Of a stretch of 64,000 bases of DNA, positions 1-13,500 are shown piece after piece. The stretch lies in contig OZ038464.1 of assembly GCA_964036295.1 (NCBI GenBank), positions 4,095,501 to 4,159,500 of the forward strand, written 5' to 3'. Both the position numbers and the translations under genes were made by a program. The notes beneath the pieces were generated by a model. It searched no databases and had not been told where the DNA came from. It saw only the letters and a program-made list of their open reading frames with translations. Numbering within the stretch: the stretch's first letter is position 1; each line of letters begins with the position of its first letter. The stretch is from Plumapathes pennacea (lineage: Eukaryota; Cnidaria; Anthozoa; Antipatharia; Myriopathidae).

Positions 1-191
1 TTCTTTTTTCAACGCAAAAGTATAACACACACCATTCTTTTTCTCCTTCCTTTGCGTGTAGCACTTGAGTTCGAAGAAAAGATCGAGTCAACATTTCGGT
101 AAAACAAAGGCTACTCTTATTGGGAGTTACCAAAAGTAAAAGTCCCATCAATGGCAGAGTGAGGGGGTATATGCGATTATCGTATTTCTAG
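1..191 (+). mobile_element. 3' end of a Helitron-like repeat (truncated by window edge)
   Basis: Nearly identical to 50530-50722. Both copies stop at the same point, with GATTATCGTATTTCTAG followed by T. A CTAG terminus next to T fits a Helitron 3' end, but no clear hairpin precedes it, so the class is tentative. Confidence 0.6.
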
Positions 192-1104
192 TAAAATATT
201 TCTGGGAAACTTCAATGGATCAGTTTAGGTGATAGCCTCTATAGCTGTCAACCTAGACTAGGGGAATCAAACATGTGCACGCCAGTGTAGTCCAAACGAA
301 CAGCAAAAAGCTGCTGTCTGTGGTGTGGCCTTCACGCTGCTAACACCATTATTCCAGAAGAAAAACAAACGACAGTGATCGGTACTTACAGTTGGATCGC
401 TCTTGCTTCATGGGAGTGGCCAAACACAATTGAAACGTTTATAGATTATTATTATTTTCTGAGGATAAGATCAACAACTGACAAGTATGAATAACAGTGG
501 TAGAAGCCATTCGTCACTTTAGAGTGTATTTGACCGGTCATAATTTAGAAGGCCAAGGTATCTGGCGACAACTACGCGCAAGAACACGATTTCCATTGCA
601 CGAATTTCCCACGAGTGTCCTTTGTAACTTTCCATTTCATCACAAGTTTACCTAAAAAAGTGAATATAAATACACAGCAAAGAATAACGTCATTTTAGTG
701 GTGATGGCGATAAGGTATATACAAAAAACTATAGTGCAAACCAGGCGCTGTAATGCGGTGTGACGACGAAATTAGCCCTGGTTTCATTTTACGGCGATGC
801 TTTGAGTTGTCGCACTGCACTCAGCGTGAATCAGGTACAACAAATAACCGCGAGTAAATTTAATCGCGTTGCCCCTGAAGCGCGTTGCGTTTGAATTGTC
901 CTAAACACTATGGGAGAGACTGGATGACAAATGAAATCAAACTCCGACAATCCTGCTCCGTTTCGAAGAAAAACGAGATCATTTAACGTGCTTCTGATGT
1001 GTTAGCCTCGATTTCCAATCCATTTTTTGAAGTTTCTACAAAACATGGCATGCAGCACATATTCCAGCTCACGTGCGCATCACGTGGTGTATCACGTGAC
1101 ATTT
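192..1104. other. CPSF3 3' flank, no other gene seen
   Basis: Downstream of the CPSF3 stop (1105-1107). No canonical AATAAA was found on the minus strand. ATTAAA at 859-864 on the minus strand is a possible polyadenylation signal. No coding segment was recognised. Confidence 0.4.
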
Positions 1105-3486
1105 TCAGCAGTGACATGGAGTGAAAGCCTCGTGGAGTCGCTTCACAGCGCATGACACGTAGTGTTGTAGGTTTTCGTCGGGGCACTCGACCACCTGAGA
1201 GGAGAAGAATTTTTTTAAGAACTGTGAGCGACACACTGTATTCTAATGTTGACTTGTCGGTCACTAATTGTACGAGAAATGTCCAGACCTGAAACAACGG
1301 CTTGACATTAAGAATCAAATTGTTCCTTTCATAGCCTTGTTTCTCTGTTCAAATAAATCTAAAAAATACACTTGCTAAATAATTTGTTAGTTGACGCTTC
1401 GAGTACCAGACCTTTGGTAGGAGAAAACAATTCTTACCAGGCTTTTTAAGTCGACTAGAGCGATCGATCCATCAAATTTCACGGAAATCTGGTCTCCTTT
1501 AGTGGTGCGAGTCACGGCATCGTCTCCATAGGAATTCTTTAGCAGTTTCAGGAGTCTATAAGAAGGGGGTATGATAATAGAATCAACCGCGAGATACAGC
1601 TGTAGAGAAAGCATGGAGAAACACCACAAACACTAGTGGTCTTTATAGGACTCCCTCTTTGTTTTGCTACATTTAACTTGTTCATCGATTCGACAATAAC
1701 AGCAATAACCACGACGACGACGACGACGACGGCAAAAACACCCACACCAACACCAACACCAACACCAACACCAACACCAACACCAACATCAACACCAACA
1801 CCAACACCACCATCATCACCACCACCACCAACAACAACAACAGTAAAACAAACAACTAAAACGATAACAAGAACATGAGTGTTCAAGTCGTGGTGAGTCT
1901 GTGTAGCTTCTAGACAGAGGGCCCACCTCTCGGGGAACTTGCTCATGTCGGTGGCCTTACTCGCTCGAACAACTTGTTGGGGAGATAGGAAAACAATTAG
2001 TGTCGGCAAAATCATCTTCTAACGGATGACAACTTGAGTTAGCAAGGCTGCTTCCTACAAATAAATTTACGCAAGTGCTAAACAAAGCGAAAAAAAAAAA
2101 AGGTCTGCTGGTCTGCTTGCTGAGGTAGTTTGCGTCTAAAGAAACAATACGCTAACTTTATGCACGGCAAACAGAGATATATAGATATATCATATGCCCG
2201 TTACCTTGTGCAGCAGTAGGGTTGGACTCCACTTGAAGTATAACTGCCAACACAGCGTCTGCGAACATGTCATTAACTGAGTTGGCCACCCACTAGAAAT
2301 AAAAAGCTACAATTAGAAGCCGTATTATCAAAACCACTGTGAGAATAAAGCTGTTCGTAAGTTAGTATATGATTATCTCTATCGCACAAGTCCGTATAAT
2401 GTTCGAGAAAAGAAACATTATGAGTCGAACTCAATGCAAATGAGCAAAAGTCATTGTTTGAGCTAATTTACATTGCGTTCAACTCATGTGAAGTTCGACG
2501 TTCGACCAAGGCCTAACTTTCGGGTTATAATTTGTCAAGATGTCAAAATTGAAATACGGGTCATTTTATTTCTATAGGCGAACTTAACTCAATTTAAACA
2601 TCTTTCATCGTCAAATTACTGTAATATAGCAAATGAAACTCGAACTAAGGTGTGACTACTCAAAGAACGTTCAGAGTTCATGTTCTTTAGACCTCTTTCA
2701 AACGTCGAACTTTTCATCAGCTTAACTCAGTGCAAATTAGTTAGTTGTCCTTAAGATCGGTACGGATCGACAATAGACCAATTCACGGTATTGAATGCAT
2801 GATGGGTATTCAGGGCAAGAACAAAGAAACATGGCGACGACGCGTGCGAGAAGTCTCGGTTAAATAGTAAAATCGCTCACGATCAGAACCACCGAAAGCT
2901 TGCAAATGACAATTTGGAGTGCTCCGAAGTTCCTCCAATCAGAAAAAACGAATGTATATGCAGTTTATTTGCCCTCATTACCCATCATGCATTCAATACC
3001 GTGAAGGGGTCTTCTCACTTTTACGAGTCGTTATACGAGCCGTGATACAGAATAACAAATTAGTTATAAAAAAAAGGATTTTGCCCAATCATTTGCATTA
3101 AGTTCGACGCATAAAAATTCGATGTTTGAGTTGAATTGGGAACGAAAAAAACATGGCAGTCAAATAGTGGGAGAACGAGAGAAGTGACTGGTCAATGTGC
3201 AAATCGTTGGCTGTTTTTACCTCAATAAAAATGCTTCCTTTCTCGTGTATTACAGTGATGGTTTTGAAGACTCTTAATGCTTCCTTGCCCTGTACTGTCA
3301 GCTCTTCAACACTTCCAGCCAGGTTTTCTAGACATTGTCGTAACACAGTAAATGCTCCGTTGAAGGCGACGGTTTGTTTCTAAAATACAAACGAAAGTAA
3401 CAAACAAAATAGTTGAAACTGACATAGGTATATTTAGAATTATTTTAGGTATACATTACTTGGGTAGTAAACGTATGTTTTTGTTT

Positions 3487-3518
<32 letters not shown>

Positions 3519-4484
3519 CTCGGCAAAGCAAGCTGCTTATTTATTTGAAGGTCATTATAAGACTGCGTTTACATAAATGCGTAAATAGAGGATATTACAC
3601 GGTGGCGCGAAGATATGAATTTTATTTTCGAGTGGTAAAAACAATATTTTACGAACGAGCGCTTCGCGAGTGAGTAAAATATTGTTTCTACCACGAGAAA
3701 ATAAAATCCATATCTTCAAGCCGCCGTGTAATTTTCTTTTTATTATACTAGACAGAGTGTTTTACGAGAAATTGCACAAACAACCGTGCAAAGCGGGAAA
3801 TGATGCCAACGATATCCTCACTAGTGAGGATATGGAAAATACGCCACTCGTGTCCCGGATGTAGTTTCGTATGGATTTTACGCACGGTATATTTTCCAGT
3901 AAAACACTCGTGTCTATATAATAAATGATTTTATCTCCCTTTTTCTGCTGTTTACACGTAAGAATTGGATGACTCCACATTTGGCATCATCTTCAAATCA
4001 ATGCTTTTGAATCATATTCACCAATTAGCCAAGTCTATTTCTGCTTGTTTGTTACTGTGCTAAATGCCAAATCGAGGCCAACATATACTAACTAGTCTCC
4101 ACACGTAACGTATCACATGAGGACGAATTCTTTGAAGCACAAAACCAACAAACCTGGGTCAAAACGCTGGTTGCTAGCTCCGTGTAACCTGGAATACAGA
4201 ACAAAAATATGAGTCAACGTTATTAGTATTAAAGCAGTATTATAGAATTGTAAGCACTTGGAATTCTCTAGACTCTTCTCTTAAACTTTGTAATTCTGTA
4301 GCTGTTTTTAAACGTCGCCTTCAGACAAATTACTGAAAGAACTCTGGGATTCTTAATGTTATTTTTATTTATCTATTTTATTTATCTATCTATTTTATCT
4401 ATTTTATTTATTTATTTTGTTATATTAATATTAATGTTAATATTGCTTTTAAAATACGTATTATTTATTATTATTATTATTATG

Positions 4485-4521
<37 letters not shown>

Positions 4522-7500
4522 GTAGTAGTAGTAGTAGTATATTTCCTTCGAGTATATTGCATTGTATTTAAATTTATATTGTCTTTGAAAAGCCTCTTTG
4601 GGGAAAGTCAATAAAGTATGTATGTATGTATGTAGCTGCTGTTCCCCTGTTAAAAAGAAGACCTGGATAACGATTTATGGGCATGCACTTGTAATGCGCA
4701 CAACGCTCATTGCAGTCGTCTAAATCACGAAGGGACAACGACAGCTTTTAAAATTGAAAGAAGCGAGCGAAGACAGATTTTCATTCCATTAACTGAGGCC
4801 TGCTTCAAATGTCGAACTTCAGATTAGTCGAATACAATGCAAATGAGCTAATTAAAGCTCTCGTTTCAGCTAATTTACATTGTATTCGACTCATGTGAAA
4901 CTTAAAGTTTGAAGGTGACGTTACACGAGACGATTTTTAACGACAATTTGTCGCGCAACACCTACAATTTTGTAGCTAGCACTTTGGCTTTTACTCCAAA
5001 AACATGGTGAACCTTCGCCAAAGGCAAAATTTGGTGCAAATATTGCTATAATTGATAGTTTAGACGATTACTAGGCAAGAAGTATAGATAAAAAAAAAAA
5101 AAAAAAAAATCGTCAAATCGTCAAATCGTTAAATCGTCGTTACAAATGGACCCGTGTAACATCTCGGCTTGAAACAAGTCAATAGCACACACTGTAGAAC
5201 GGAAATAACCATTCAATGTATACTCACTCTGCAGGTCATCCGGCGCTATGAGATGATAGTTGAAACCGCGCTTGATGAGAATTCCCGAGAGCGGCTTCTT
5301 GTTTTCTGGCTTCTCTGCTGCTAGCTTGCCCATCACCTGCAACAAGAGAACCAGTCATGAAAACGTAGAGTGATGCGTTGCCTGAAAATAAAGTAGCATC
5401 TGATTTGAAGAGAACATTACAGCTAACGTTTTTCATACAAAAAAGTCTGCGTATAACTGTTGCATTTCTAGAGCTTTACACACATTTTATCCGTCCGCGT
5501 ACACACACCTTTGAAACGTCCCTCGCCTAGTATGCGCTCGTTCATCTACAAAATACTATGTTTAATCAGCTTTAAGATTAGAAAAATTGCTGGGATGATT
5601 CTGTGTGTTTAATACACTTTTTTTTCCATTTTAGGGAGCAATCAACGTGAACATACGCTGAATATATGCAAATCCACATCGTCATCTAACAGTGGCAGTG
5701 CGGTGTTTGCATGATAAGTACTAACATTGGTACTACGTGTTTCTGTGATGTTACGAGTTACTTTTGTTTTTGTTTTTTGTTTTTGTTAACTGTCTCAAGA
5801 TATAAAATACACATCACTACTAACAACTGTAATATGAGACAAGCCGCCACAAAAAAAACAAAACAAAAACAAAAACAAAAACAAAAACAAAAACAAAAAA
5901 AACCCAAAGGCACGAGAGCTCGTTACCTTGGCCATTTTCTCTCCCCTAAAGTAAAGCTCGACGTTTTGACAGTTCGGAGGATTATGAACGACAACTTGTG
6001 CCTCCTGCAGAACAAAAGAAAGTTCGTTAAGTTTTAACTTGAAAAGCAGACTATCATATCTAACAAAACTAAAACGGGATCAATGAGTAGTTGCAAAGAT
6101 AACACTCACAAGTTTTTAGTTGTCACCCTACGCTCGTAATTACATTATTTGTAGGTCTGTAGTAGACAGTAACATCTCACCGCATTGTCCTCGTATTCTC
6201 GGATCAAGGCTGCCTTCAGTCGACCCATCTCGTTTTGTTCTCCGTGCACAAGGACTATGTGAGGGGGCTTTAAGATTCTGATGAATTCACTGGTTTGTTC
6301 AAAATCGGTGTGCGCCGAAAAGGAGATATAGTCTGAGAAAAGAAAGGCCAAGCATAAGAACAAGCGGGTAGCAACATTATTGCCACAGTATTGTGGTTCC
6401 GAGTTGAACAAAAACAACAACAACAACAATAACAACACAAATTAAAGTAGCCCAAACAAACCATTCTGTGAATAAGCTTTACTTGGCTTTACCTATGGAA
6501 CACTTTCGTGGTATCTTTTGTCCCGTCATAGTGGTAATTTCTTCTGGCTCTGACATCAAGGTCTGCTCGAAGATAATGAAACCACGCGGTAAAAGAAAAA
6601 CATCACCACTGCAAGCTTTTGTCTTGGAATTCCTCAGATAAGTTCAGTTTAACAACAAGTATACAAAATGCAATGCACGACTGCTTCATAAAATGAAACA
6701 AAACACCGACGTTTACGGTGCAAAACTAAACAACGGCAAAGAGTTGATAAACGAAAGCAATAAAGCGGGAACCTATCAATTTTTGTAATACTGGTTGTGG
6801 CCTGCGTCTGTGCTGAAAAGTGTAGAATGTATCAAATTAAGGTTGACGATGAAAATTATCCAATCACAAAGCGAGAAACTGACGTGTTATTGTAAAATGA
6901 CGTTTCGAGCGTTTGCCCTTCTTCGCAGCACTTTCACCTCGTTTTTTTTTTTTGTTCTGACGAACTTTGGCAACGCACGGAAACATTGACCTTACTCTCA
7001 TACCTTGGCCAATGTTCCCTCGACACAGTAGCCTGCGATGATGACGCCGTTTCTTCGGTCACTGGACCACTGTTCAAACAGCTCGCGCGACAAACCACTC
7101 TGAAAGGGAAGGAAACACTCAAGAAAGTTTCAACAGCAAAATGTACAACTAAGGCAACTATTTGGCTTCACTGCTGTAGAAAAAGTGAACGTTATTATTT
7201 TATAAGTTTTTAGAGTTTTTAGAGTTTTTAGTTACTACATTTCTTTGCTTGACTGTAGCAGCCAAGGAGTGTAAGGGAGGATTTCAGGATTTTTCGTGTT
7301 CCTGAGAGCTAGATGAAAACATACGCGTTTTCCTGTTCTCGTGGTGTTTTGCGAGCTGTATTTTGGTATTACATTGGATGACGACTCAGGGCATCAAGAT
7401 CTTTCAGGAAGTGGCAAAAAAATCCATAATTACAAGTAACTTATCTTAGAAAAATATTTGTTTGCGTTTATTGTAATCAATACTGGAATTGCAGTGGAAA

Positions 7501-10500
7501 CCCTCGTAACTTTTTAAATTCCAAGAGCGGTCAAGCGGAAACCTCATCCAGTCGAATTATGTTGAAAAATGGTGATCTCTTGCTTGGCTTCAAGAACTTA
7601 ACACACATTGCTTAGGACAGGTTAATTTTTACCTGCATCATTCCCGGGCTGGCCATCACAACTGAGGGACCGATGTCATCAAACTGATCAATGCTCTAAA
7701 GAGTTAAGAGCCACACAACGAAATTAGTTTACTCACTGGGTTAAATGTGTGCTATTACAGATGCAAAAACATCCTCATACGTATATGAGTAGGTAACTGC
7801 AAAAGGCCAAAGGCAAGAACGTTATGATTAATATATTAATAAAGAAACGTTCATGGTAAACTCATGGAACGAGAGAATGAAACAAGGACTGAGAGGATGG
7901 ATAGACAAAAAGGACAAGCAAAAAGATGTTGTTTTCCAAGAACACCAGGGTGGAAGATGGAGAAGAGGAAGTAGAGAAAGTTTGACAAATATTTGAAGAG
8001 GAACACAGAGAAAAAAAAACAACAACAAAAAAAAAAAAAACAAAAAACAAAAAACAAAAAAACAGAAACCTTACCTTTAGGTTTGATACATGCTTGAAAA
8101 CAAACGGATTGGAAATTGCTATCTGGAGAGGAAGAGACGATGCAAAAGGTTTCCAAAGTAAATCACTTAAACGTATGCTAAACACTTCACATGTACAGCT
8201 TTTTCGAATCGAAATTAATGGACTTTTCAAGGTCAATTATAATTTTTTCAAGACTTAAAATTACTTGTTGGTGCCAGTAAAATGTTTAGCATTCTTTGAA
8301 GAATTTCAATTTATTATAAGCATCTCTTCAAATGACTGCATCTGAACAGCTTCGCTTCCCCCCAGCCCCTCCCCCCTCGTGCTCTTCCCTGAAAGGCGAG
8401 TGATTTGCCCAGCGCAGGGTCTGAATTGCCAGTAGATTCATTCGGAGTTGTTTGAAACTGTTCTGATCGATTACTACTATTTAGAAATTAACAAACTTCT
8501 CAAGGACTGCTGTCTAAACTCAAGGACTTTTCAAGGCATCGTACAAATTCAAGGACTTATCACGACAAGCAGATTCAAAGGCTTCAGTTTCAACATTGTA
8601 CGAAATCTGATTTCAACGGTTACCTGTTTCTTGATTTTATCATTCATGGCGTTTACGTATGTTTGGAAAACTGCAATAAAACACAGAATTACAAATAATG
8701 CAGTGCAAGATCCTGAAAACGGTTCATATAACTTAGAAGACAATATTCTCCATACAGACGACATATAAGCCACTATGGCAATCATGCGCAGTTCGAGTGG
8801 CTAAGATGTTTTGATAATAAAACTTGGCGGACAAAGTAGAGGATTGCTTCGTTGGCCATAATGCAATTTTTAGAAACAAAACATAAGTCAGCAGAAAGGT
8901 TTACTTGAGGGACACTCGTTTATGCGGACAGTAAAACGTACTATTTGCCACTGCACATGACTGTGAAAGTGGAATATATAACTGTCAAATTAACCCTTTC
9001 ACTCCCAAGAGTGATCAACTTCAGTTTTCTCTTTTCAGTCTCCCACCAGAGATATATCATACAGTATGGAGAATTTGGCATTTGATACCTTGCTCAAACG
9101 ACAGCTGATTAAATCATGAATTATCTTTTCATCACTCATACATTTTCTTATTTCGTGGTTGGGAGAATTTGTATTTTGAGCTTGTGGTAACTTACCTGAC
9201 ATGCACTTTTTGGCCAGCTGTGATGCATAGTAGATAGGAATGTCATGAAGCTCCGGGTGATTTTGCCAATATTCATCTACACAAAGAGAACAAACAGACA
9301 AGTTCTTGCTTTTGTGTACGACATAGAGCGTACAATATCACCCTAAATTTGTTGTTAATGGGGCCCTCTCAGTCCTTTGCGCGCCGAAATCCTTGGTTCC
9401 GCCATTTTTGGGGCCCCCGAAAGTCGGAGGATGAATAGCAATCCACTTCCATCCGACTTGTTTAAGGAGAAAATTAGTTTCTTTTGATCTAAAAGTGCTA
9501 CTAACCTATTTTTCTTTTGATTAATTAAGTCATTTCGTTTTGGGAACCAAATTCAGCCTTGGATTTTCAAGGTGTAAACAAAAATACGGAAAAGGCTGAG
9601 AGGGCTCCTTTAATATGCAAGCTGAACGTCTGAACATCCGTCAAGCGTTAGCTCCTCGTCCTTTACTACGTTATGCACTGACGAAGGACGCCGCGGAAAT
9701 ACGTTCTTTACGTCACTTCCGTTGGTCAGCGTTCATCGCCATGGCTATCTAACTTATCATAATTCGAGGTAATTCGAGTTCCATTGAATTTATGTTTGCA
9801 CGACAGGGATATTTTCCTTGCACTGAACGCACCTAAAATAAGCAGCAGTTCCTGAGCTCTTCCCAGAGCAAACACCGGAATAAGACAGCGACCTCCTCTG
9901 TTAACGATGTCGTGCACAGTGTCTGAGAAGCAAAATGGAATGGAGAATATCACATTTTCCAAAAACAAAAAACAAAAACAAAAACAAAAACAAAAACAAA
10001 AACAAAACAAAAACAAAAACAAACAAAACAAAACAAAACAAAAATGACGTCAGTGGCCTGATAGTGGTATATGATGCCTGATTGGTGTTTACGTGTATAT
10101 ACGTGTTTATAGCGAGGACATAAGGTGGAGAGTCAAGTGACTGTGCCATTGACACTGCACAAAGTAGCCTTGCTTCTATAATTTTCATGGTAACTCATCA
10201 GACGATACTTTGCAGAACGACAGTACAATATTCGGTGACTGGTAGCGGTAGGAAAATTAAAATTTATTTTCAGAAAGATCTTGGGCTTGTGGGTGCCTAG
10301 CCTGTTCCAGACTCTCATGATACTGAAACGGCTGCAAAAGTCTTTCTTCCTCCCGCCTCCGCCCCAGTCTGTTGTGCGCCACTTTTGCAGCCGTTTCTAT
10401 ATCACGAGAGCCTGTAACAGGTTAGTGGAAGCCAAACTAGAATATCCACTTACAAAAGACAACTATATAAATAAAGTAATGTTAAATGAACTAAATGTTG

Positions 10501-13500
10501 ATGTGAGAAAGTTAATCGCCGGTAAAAAAAGTTTTAAAGCTGACGATTCTTAAAAGCGTTTGCACCTTCGTCGAATTTTTATCTCCACACCGACATAGTC
10601 TAAACATAGTTCTCACAAGTATTAGCATTCTATAACTCTTAGAGAAATAGACAGGGTATCATGCAAGCAACAAGGGAAGCTTATTGATTAAACATGCTTA
10701 TCCCATCAAAGCCTCGCGGTTTTGTTCATAACATTAGAAAGTAGGCATGGTGGATTTCCATACGGTAAATCGTATCGTATCATATCATATCGACATACTT
10801 GTAAATCTTGCTTCTCTGTCCTCTCTCTTTTCGTGGATATGGGTCCCGTATGTGGCCTCCTATATCCAGATTAAAAACGAAGATTAATCAACTTTTATTT
10901 ATGCATGATTAAAGAGACCCTCTCACCGTAGATGCTTTGCGCGCCCACGTTTATATTTACATCCGGAGCTTGACTTTCCTGAGGCGCCCACGTTATGACT
11001 GATCGATCTGACTGTCGCTGCTTGCTGTATTCAATACACTTTCTGAGTTTGTGCTGATTTTTTTTTTTTTTTTTTCGCAATTAGACGTGGAAAAACATGC
11101 GAATCCGTCATTTTCGTAAGATACGAAAATGGCCACTGTCAGTCACTGGGCGCGAAAAGCATCTACGTATTCAAACGAAAATGCATTAGTATGCACGGGG
11201 CATAGTTCTGCTATCAGGAGCAGATTTTGACGGAATTCTATTGGAATCAGAACAGGTCTAATACAACAACACAATTTCCGTCTATTCTGGATTTTCATTT
11301 GGGGATAGCCATGGCGATGAACGCTGACCAACGGAAATGACGTCATTTGGGAATACAGTAGAAACCCGCTATTTCGAACCTCCCCGCTATCTCGAACAGA
11401 ATTCCTTCAATTTCCGTTGGAAATGAACTTTGTAGAAATTTCCCTTGGTAGAACCCCGCTGTCTCTATTCTCCGTTATCAGGGCCGACTATTCCTCCCTT
11501 CCCTTGCAAGTTCGCGAGATAACGGGGTTCTGTTGTAGTCCCAAAAGAACGTGTTATATCTTCTGTAACTACAGTAAAGGTTACTACGATAAGGGTACAT
11601 ACCACAATCAAGACATCTGGCGAGATACTCGGGATTTCTGCCGCCATTAGATGTCGATCCTCCTCTCTTGAGAAATCTCCAGTGTACAGAATCTAGAAAA
11701 TGAAATGATTGAAACAGTATCGTTAGGTATCAGAACACTCAAGTACGGACCTCCCCGAATTACGGCGAATTTTGATTTTGATTTCATACTGTTTAGTCTT
11801 TAAATTGTCTCTAATAGTCTCTTTTTGTCTTTAACCTTTTTTAACTGGTTCGTGATTTGCTCATTCATTGGGCATTATTTTCCCGTAACGCCACGGGCCA
11901 CTAAATTTATGCCACGTAAATCATATTGCCTTTTTAGAGCTGCCTGACGTACTTTAGATCACACTACATGTTACAAGATAATATACAAATCTAAAACGTT
12001 TAAAATACAGTGTAGAACTTGCGCACTGATTAATTCGAACAACATGCACCGTACAAGTCTAAAATTACTCGCAAATATTGTCGTCCAGAACACACGCTAA
12101 AATATAGGAGGCAAGGAGGCAGCGTGGCCGAGTGGTGAGGGCGCCGGACTTGAAATCTGGAGGTCCCAGGTTTAAGTCCTGCTCTGAGCACTAACTGAAT
12201 TTGTAACACGGTAGCCCCGCGTTCAAATCCCTGGCCACGTTATGTAAATAGCCAACTGGTTAGCCTTCGACCAGTTGGGATTTTTAACAGATTTACGTTG
12301 AGTTTAAAACACGGCCCCACCAGCTCTGCTCAATTACATACCGTGTATAAATAAAGATACTTTACTTTACTTTACTTTACTTTATAGATCAAGAACTGTA
12401 CTGTATTGTACAGTGCGTACTGTATCTTTCCCATTGTGAATGTTTGGGATTGCTACGTGTCCTCAGATAAAACGACAGTAGCTAAGTATTGCTCTGAATA
12501 ATTATGCACAGTTATGATAGTGAGCTTGAAGTTGCACAAACCTTTACTCCTGCTATCTCTATCATAAACATGGAGGCGCCGAGCACATGACCTGCATGGT
12601 AACACCAGAACTTGATGCCATTCACTTCTTTCTCCTGAAAACAACGGGCCACAATCGATTGCTATTTCTGTTATATTTCATCAAACTATATGATAATGAT
12701 GATGCATTTATACTGCACAAATTCTATGTGTATATATTCAAATGCGCTTTACAATGATCTCTGAATTAGTGATATTGTAATGGAAGTTCACAGCACCGCG
12801 GAAATTCCCCTGCTGACTTTTCGAGAAGTGTTTAAGTTCTTTAAAGTCCCTCATATTGGGTTAGTGAAGGTTGAGAGACTAGGTCAATGGCTTAACGTCC
12901 AACCCAAGGACGGAGGGTAGCTCAGACAGGAACATTGTCCTTCCACTTACGGTGCCGGGGTCAGATCCCCAAGCTGGGAATTGAACCTGGGTCGCATTGG
13001 TGAAAGACCAACGAGCTAACTGCTTGGCCATCTGAACACTAAACACCTGAAAACTTAGCCAAAGTAAATAGTAACAATAAAAGCTTTGTTTCACAAACAA
13101 ACTTTCCTGCAACTTGCAATGCAATGCAAACAGCAGAAAATCATCACAAGGTGCAGTGATGTTAATCACTTGCAACTTAAATGCGATGATGCAAAAAAAA
13201 TGGAATATTTTCCTACTTCCATATCAAGTTGTTTGCACAATTTTTGATTGCTGTACCTGATGAAAATGGATGGTCTCTATCTTGTCCATGCTCTTTTCAA
13301 GGTCGGACTCTGTGTATAACATGTCCTCTGTTGCAATATTGCTGAAAAAAAAAAAAAAAAAGAAAGGAAAACATAATTTGGTAAAAATGTTGTGAATAAT
13401 AGACAATAATTGTGGGTGGATCCATGTGCCAGCTAATCAGTTAACAGTGAGAGAACCAAATGGTGAACACTGCTATAGTGAAATCATACCGTACTTTATT

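Noticed and set aside
1548-2015. 155-codon minus frame containing a Val-Gly repeat
   Set aside because: It mixes CPSF3 exon 24 (1927-1972) and the ACCAAC tract; the exon is used only up to the donor at 1921-1926.
4356-4571. 71-codon plus-strand frame of Ile, Leu and Ser
   Set aside because: Translation of an ATT/AGT microsatellite inside a CPSF3 intron.
12117-12190. tRNA-Ser gene
   Set aside because: A and B boxes are present but the 3' acceptor strand does not pair with the 5' strand, and a (TTTAC)n tail follows; it is a SINE head.
12950-13037. tRNA-Glu gene on the minus strand
   Set aside because: Anticodon and B box resemble tRNA-Glu, but the acceptor stem is not formed and the similarity fades into SINE-like sequence.
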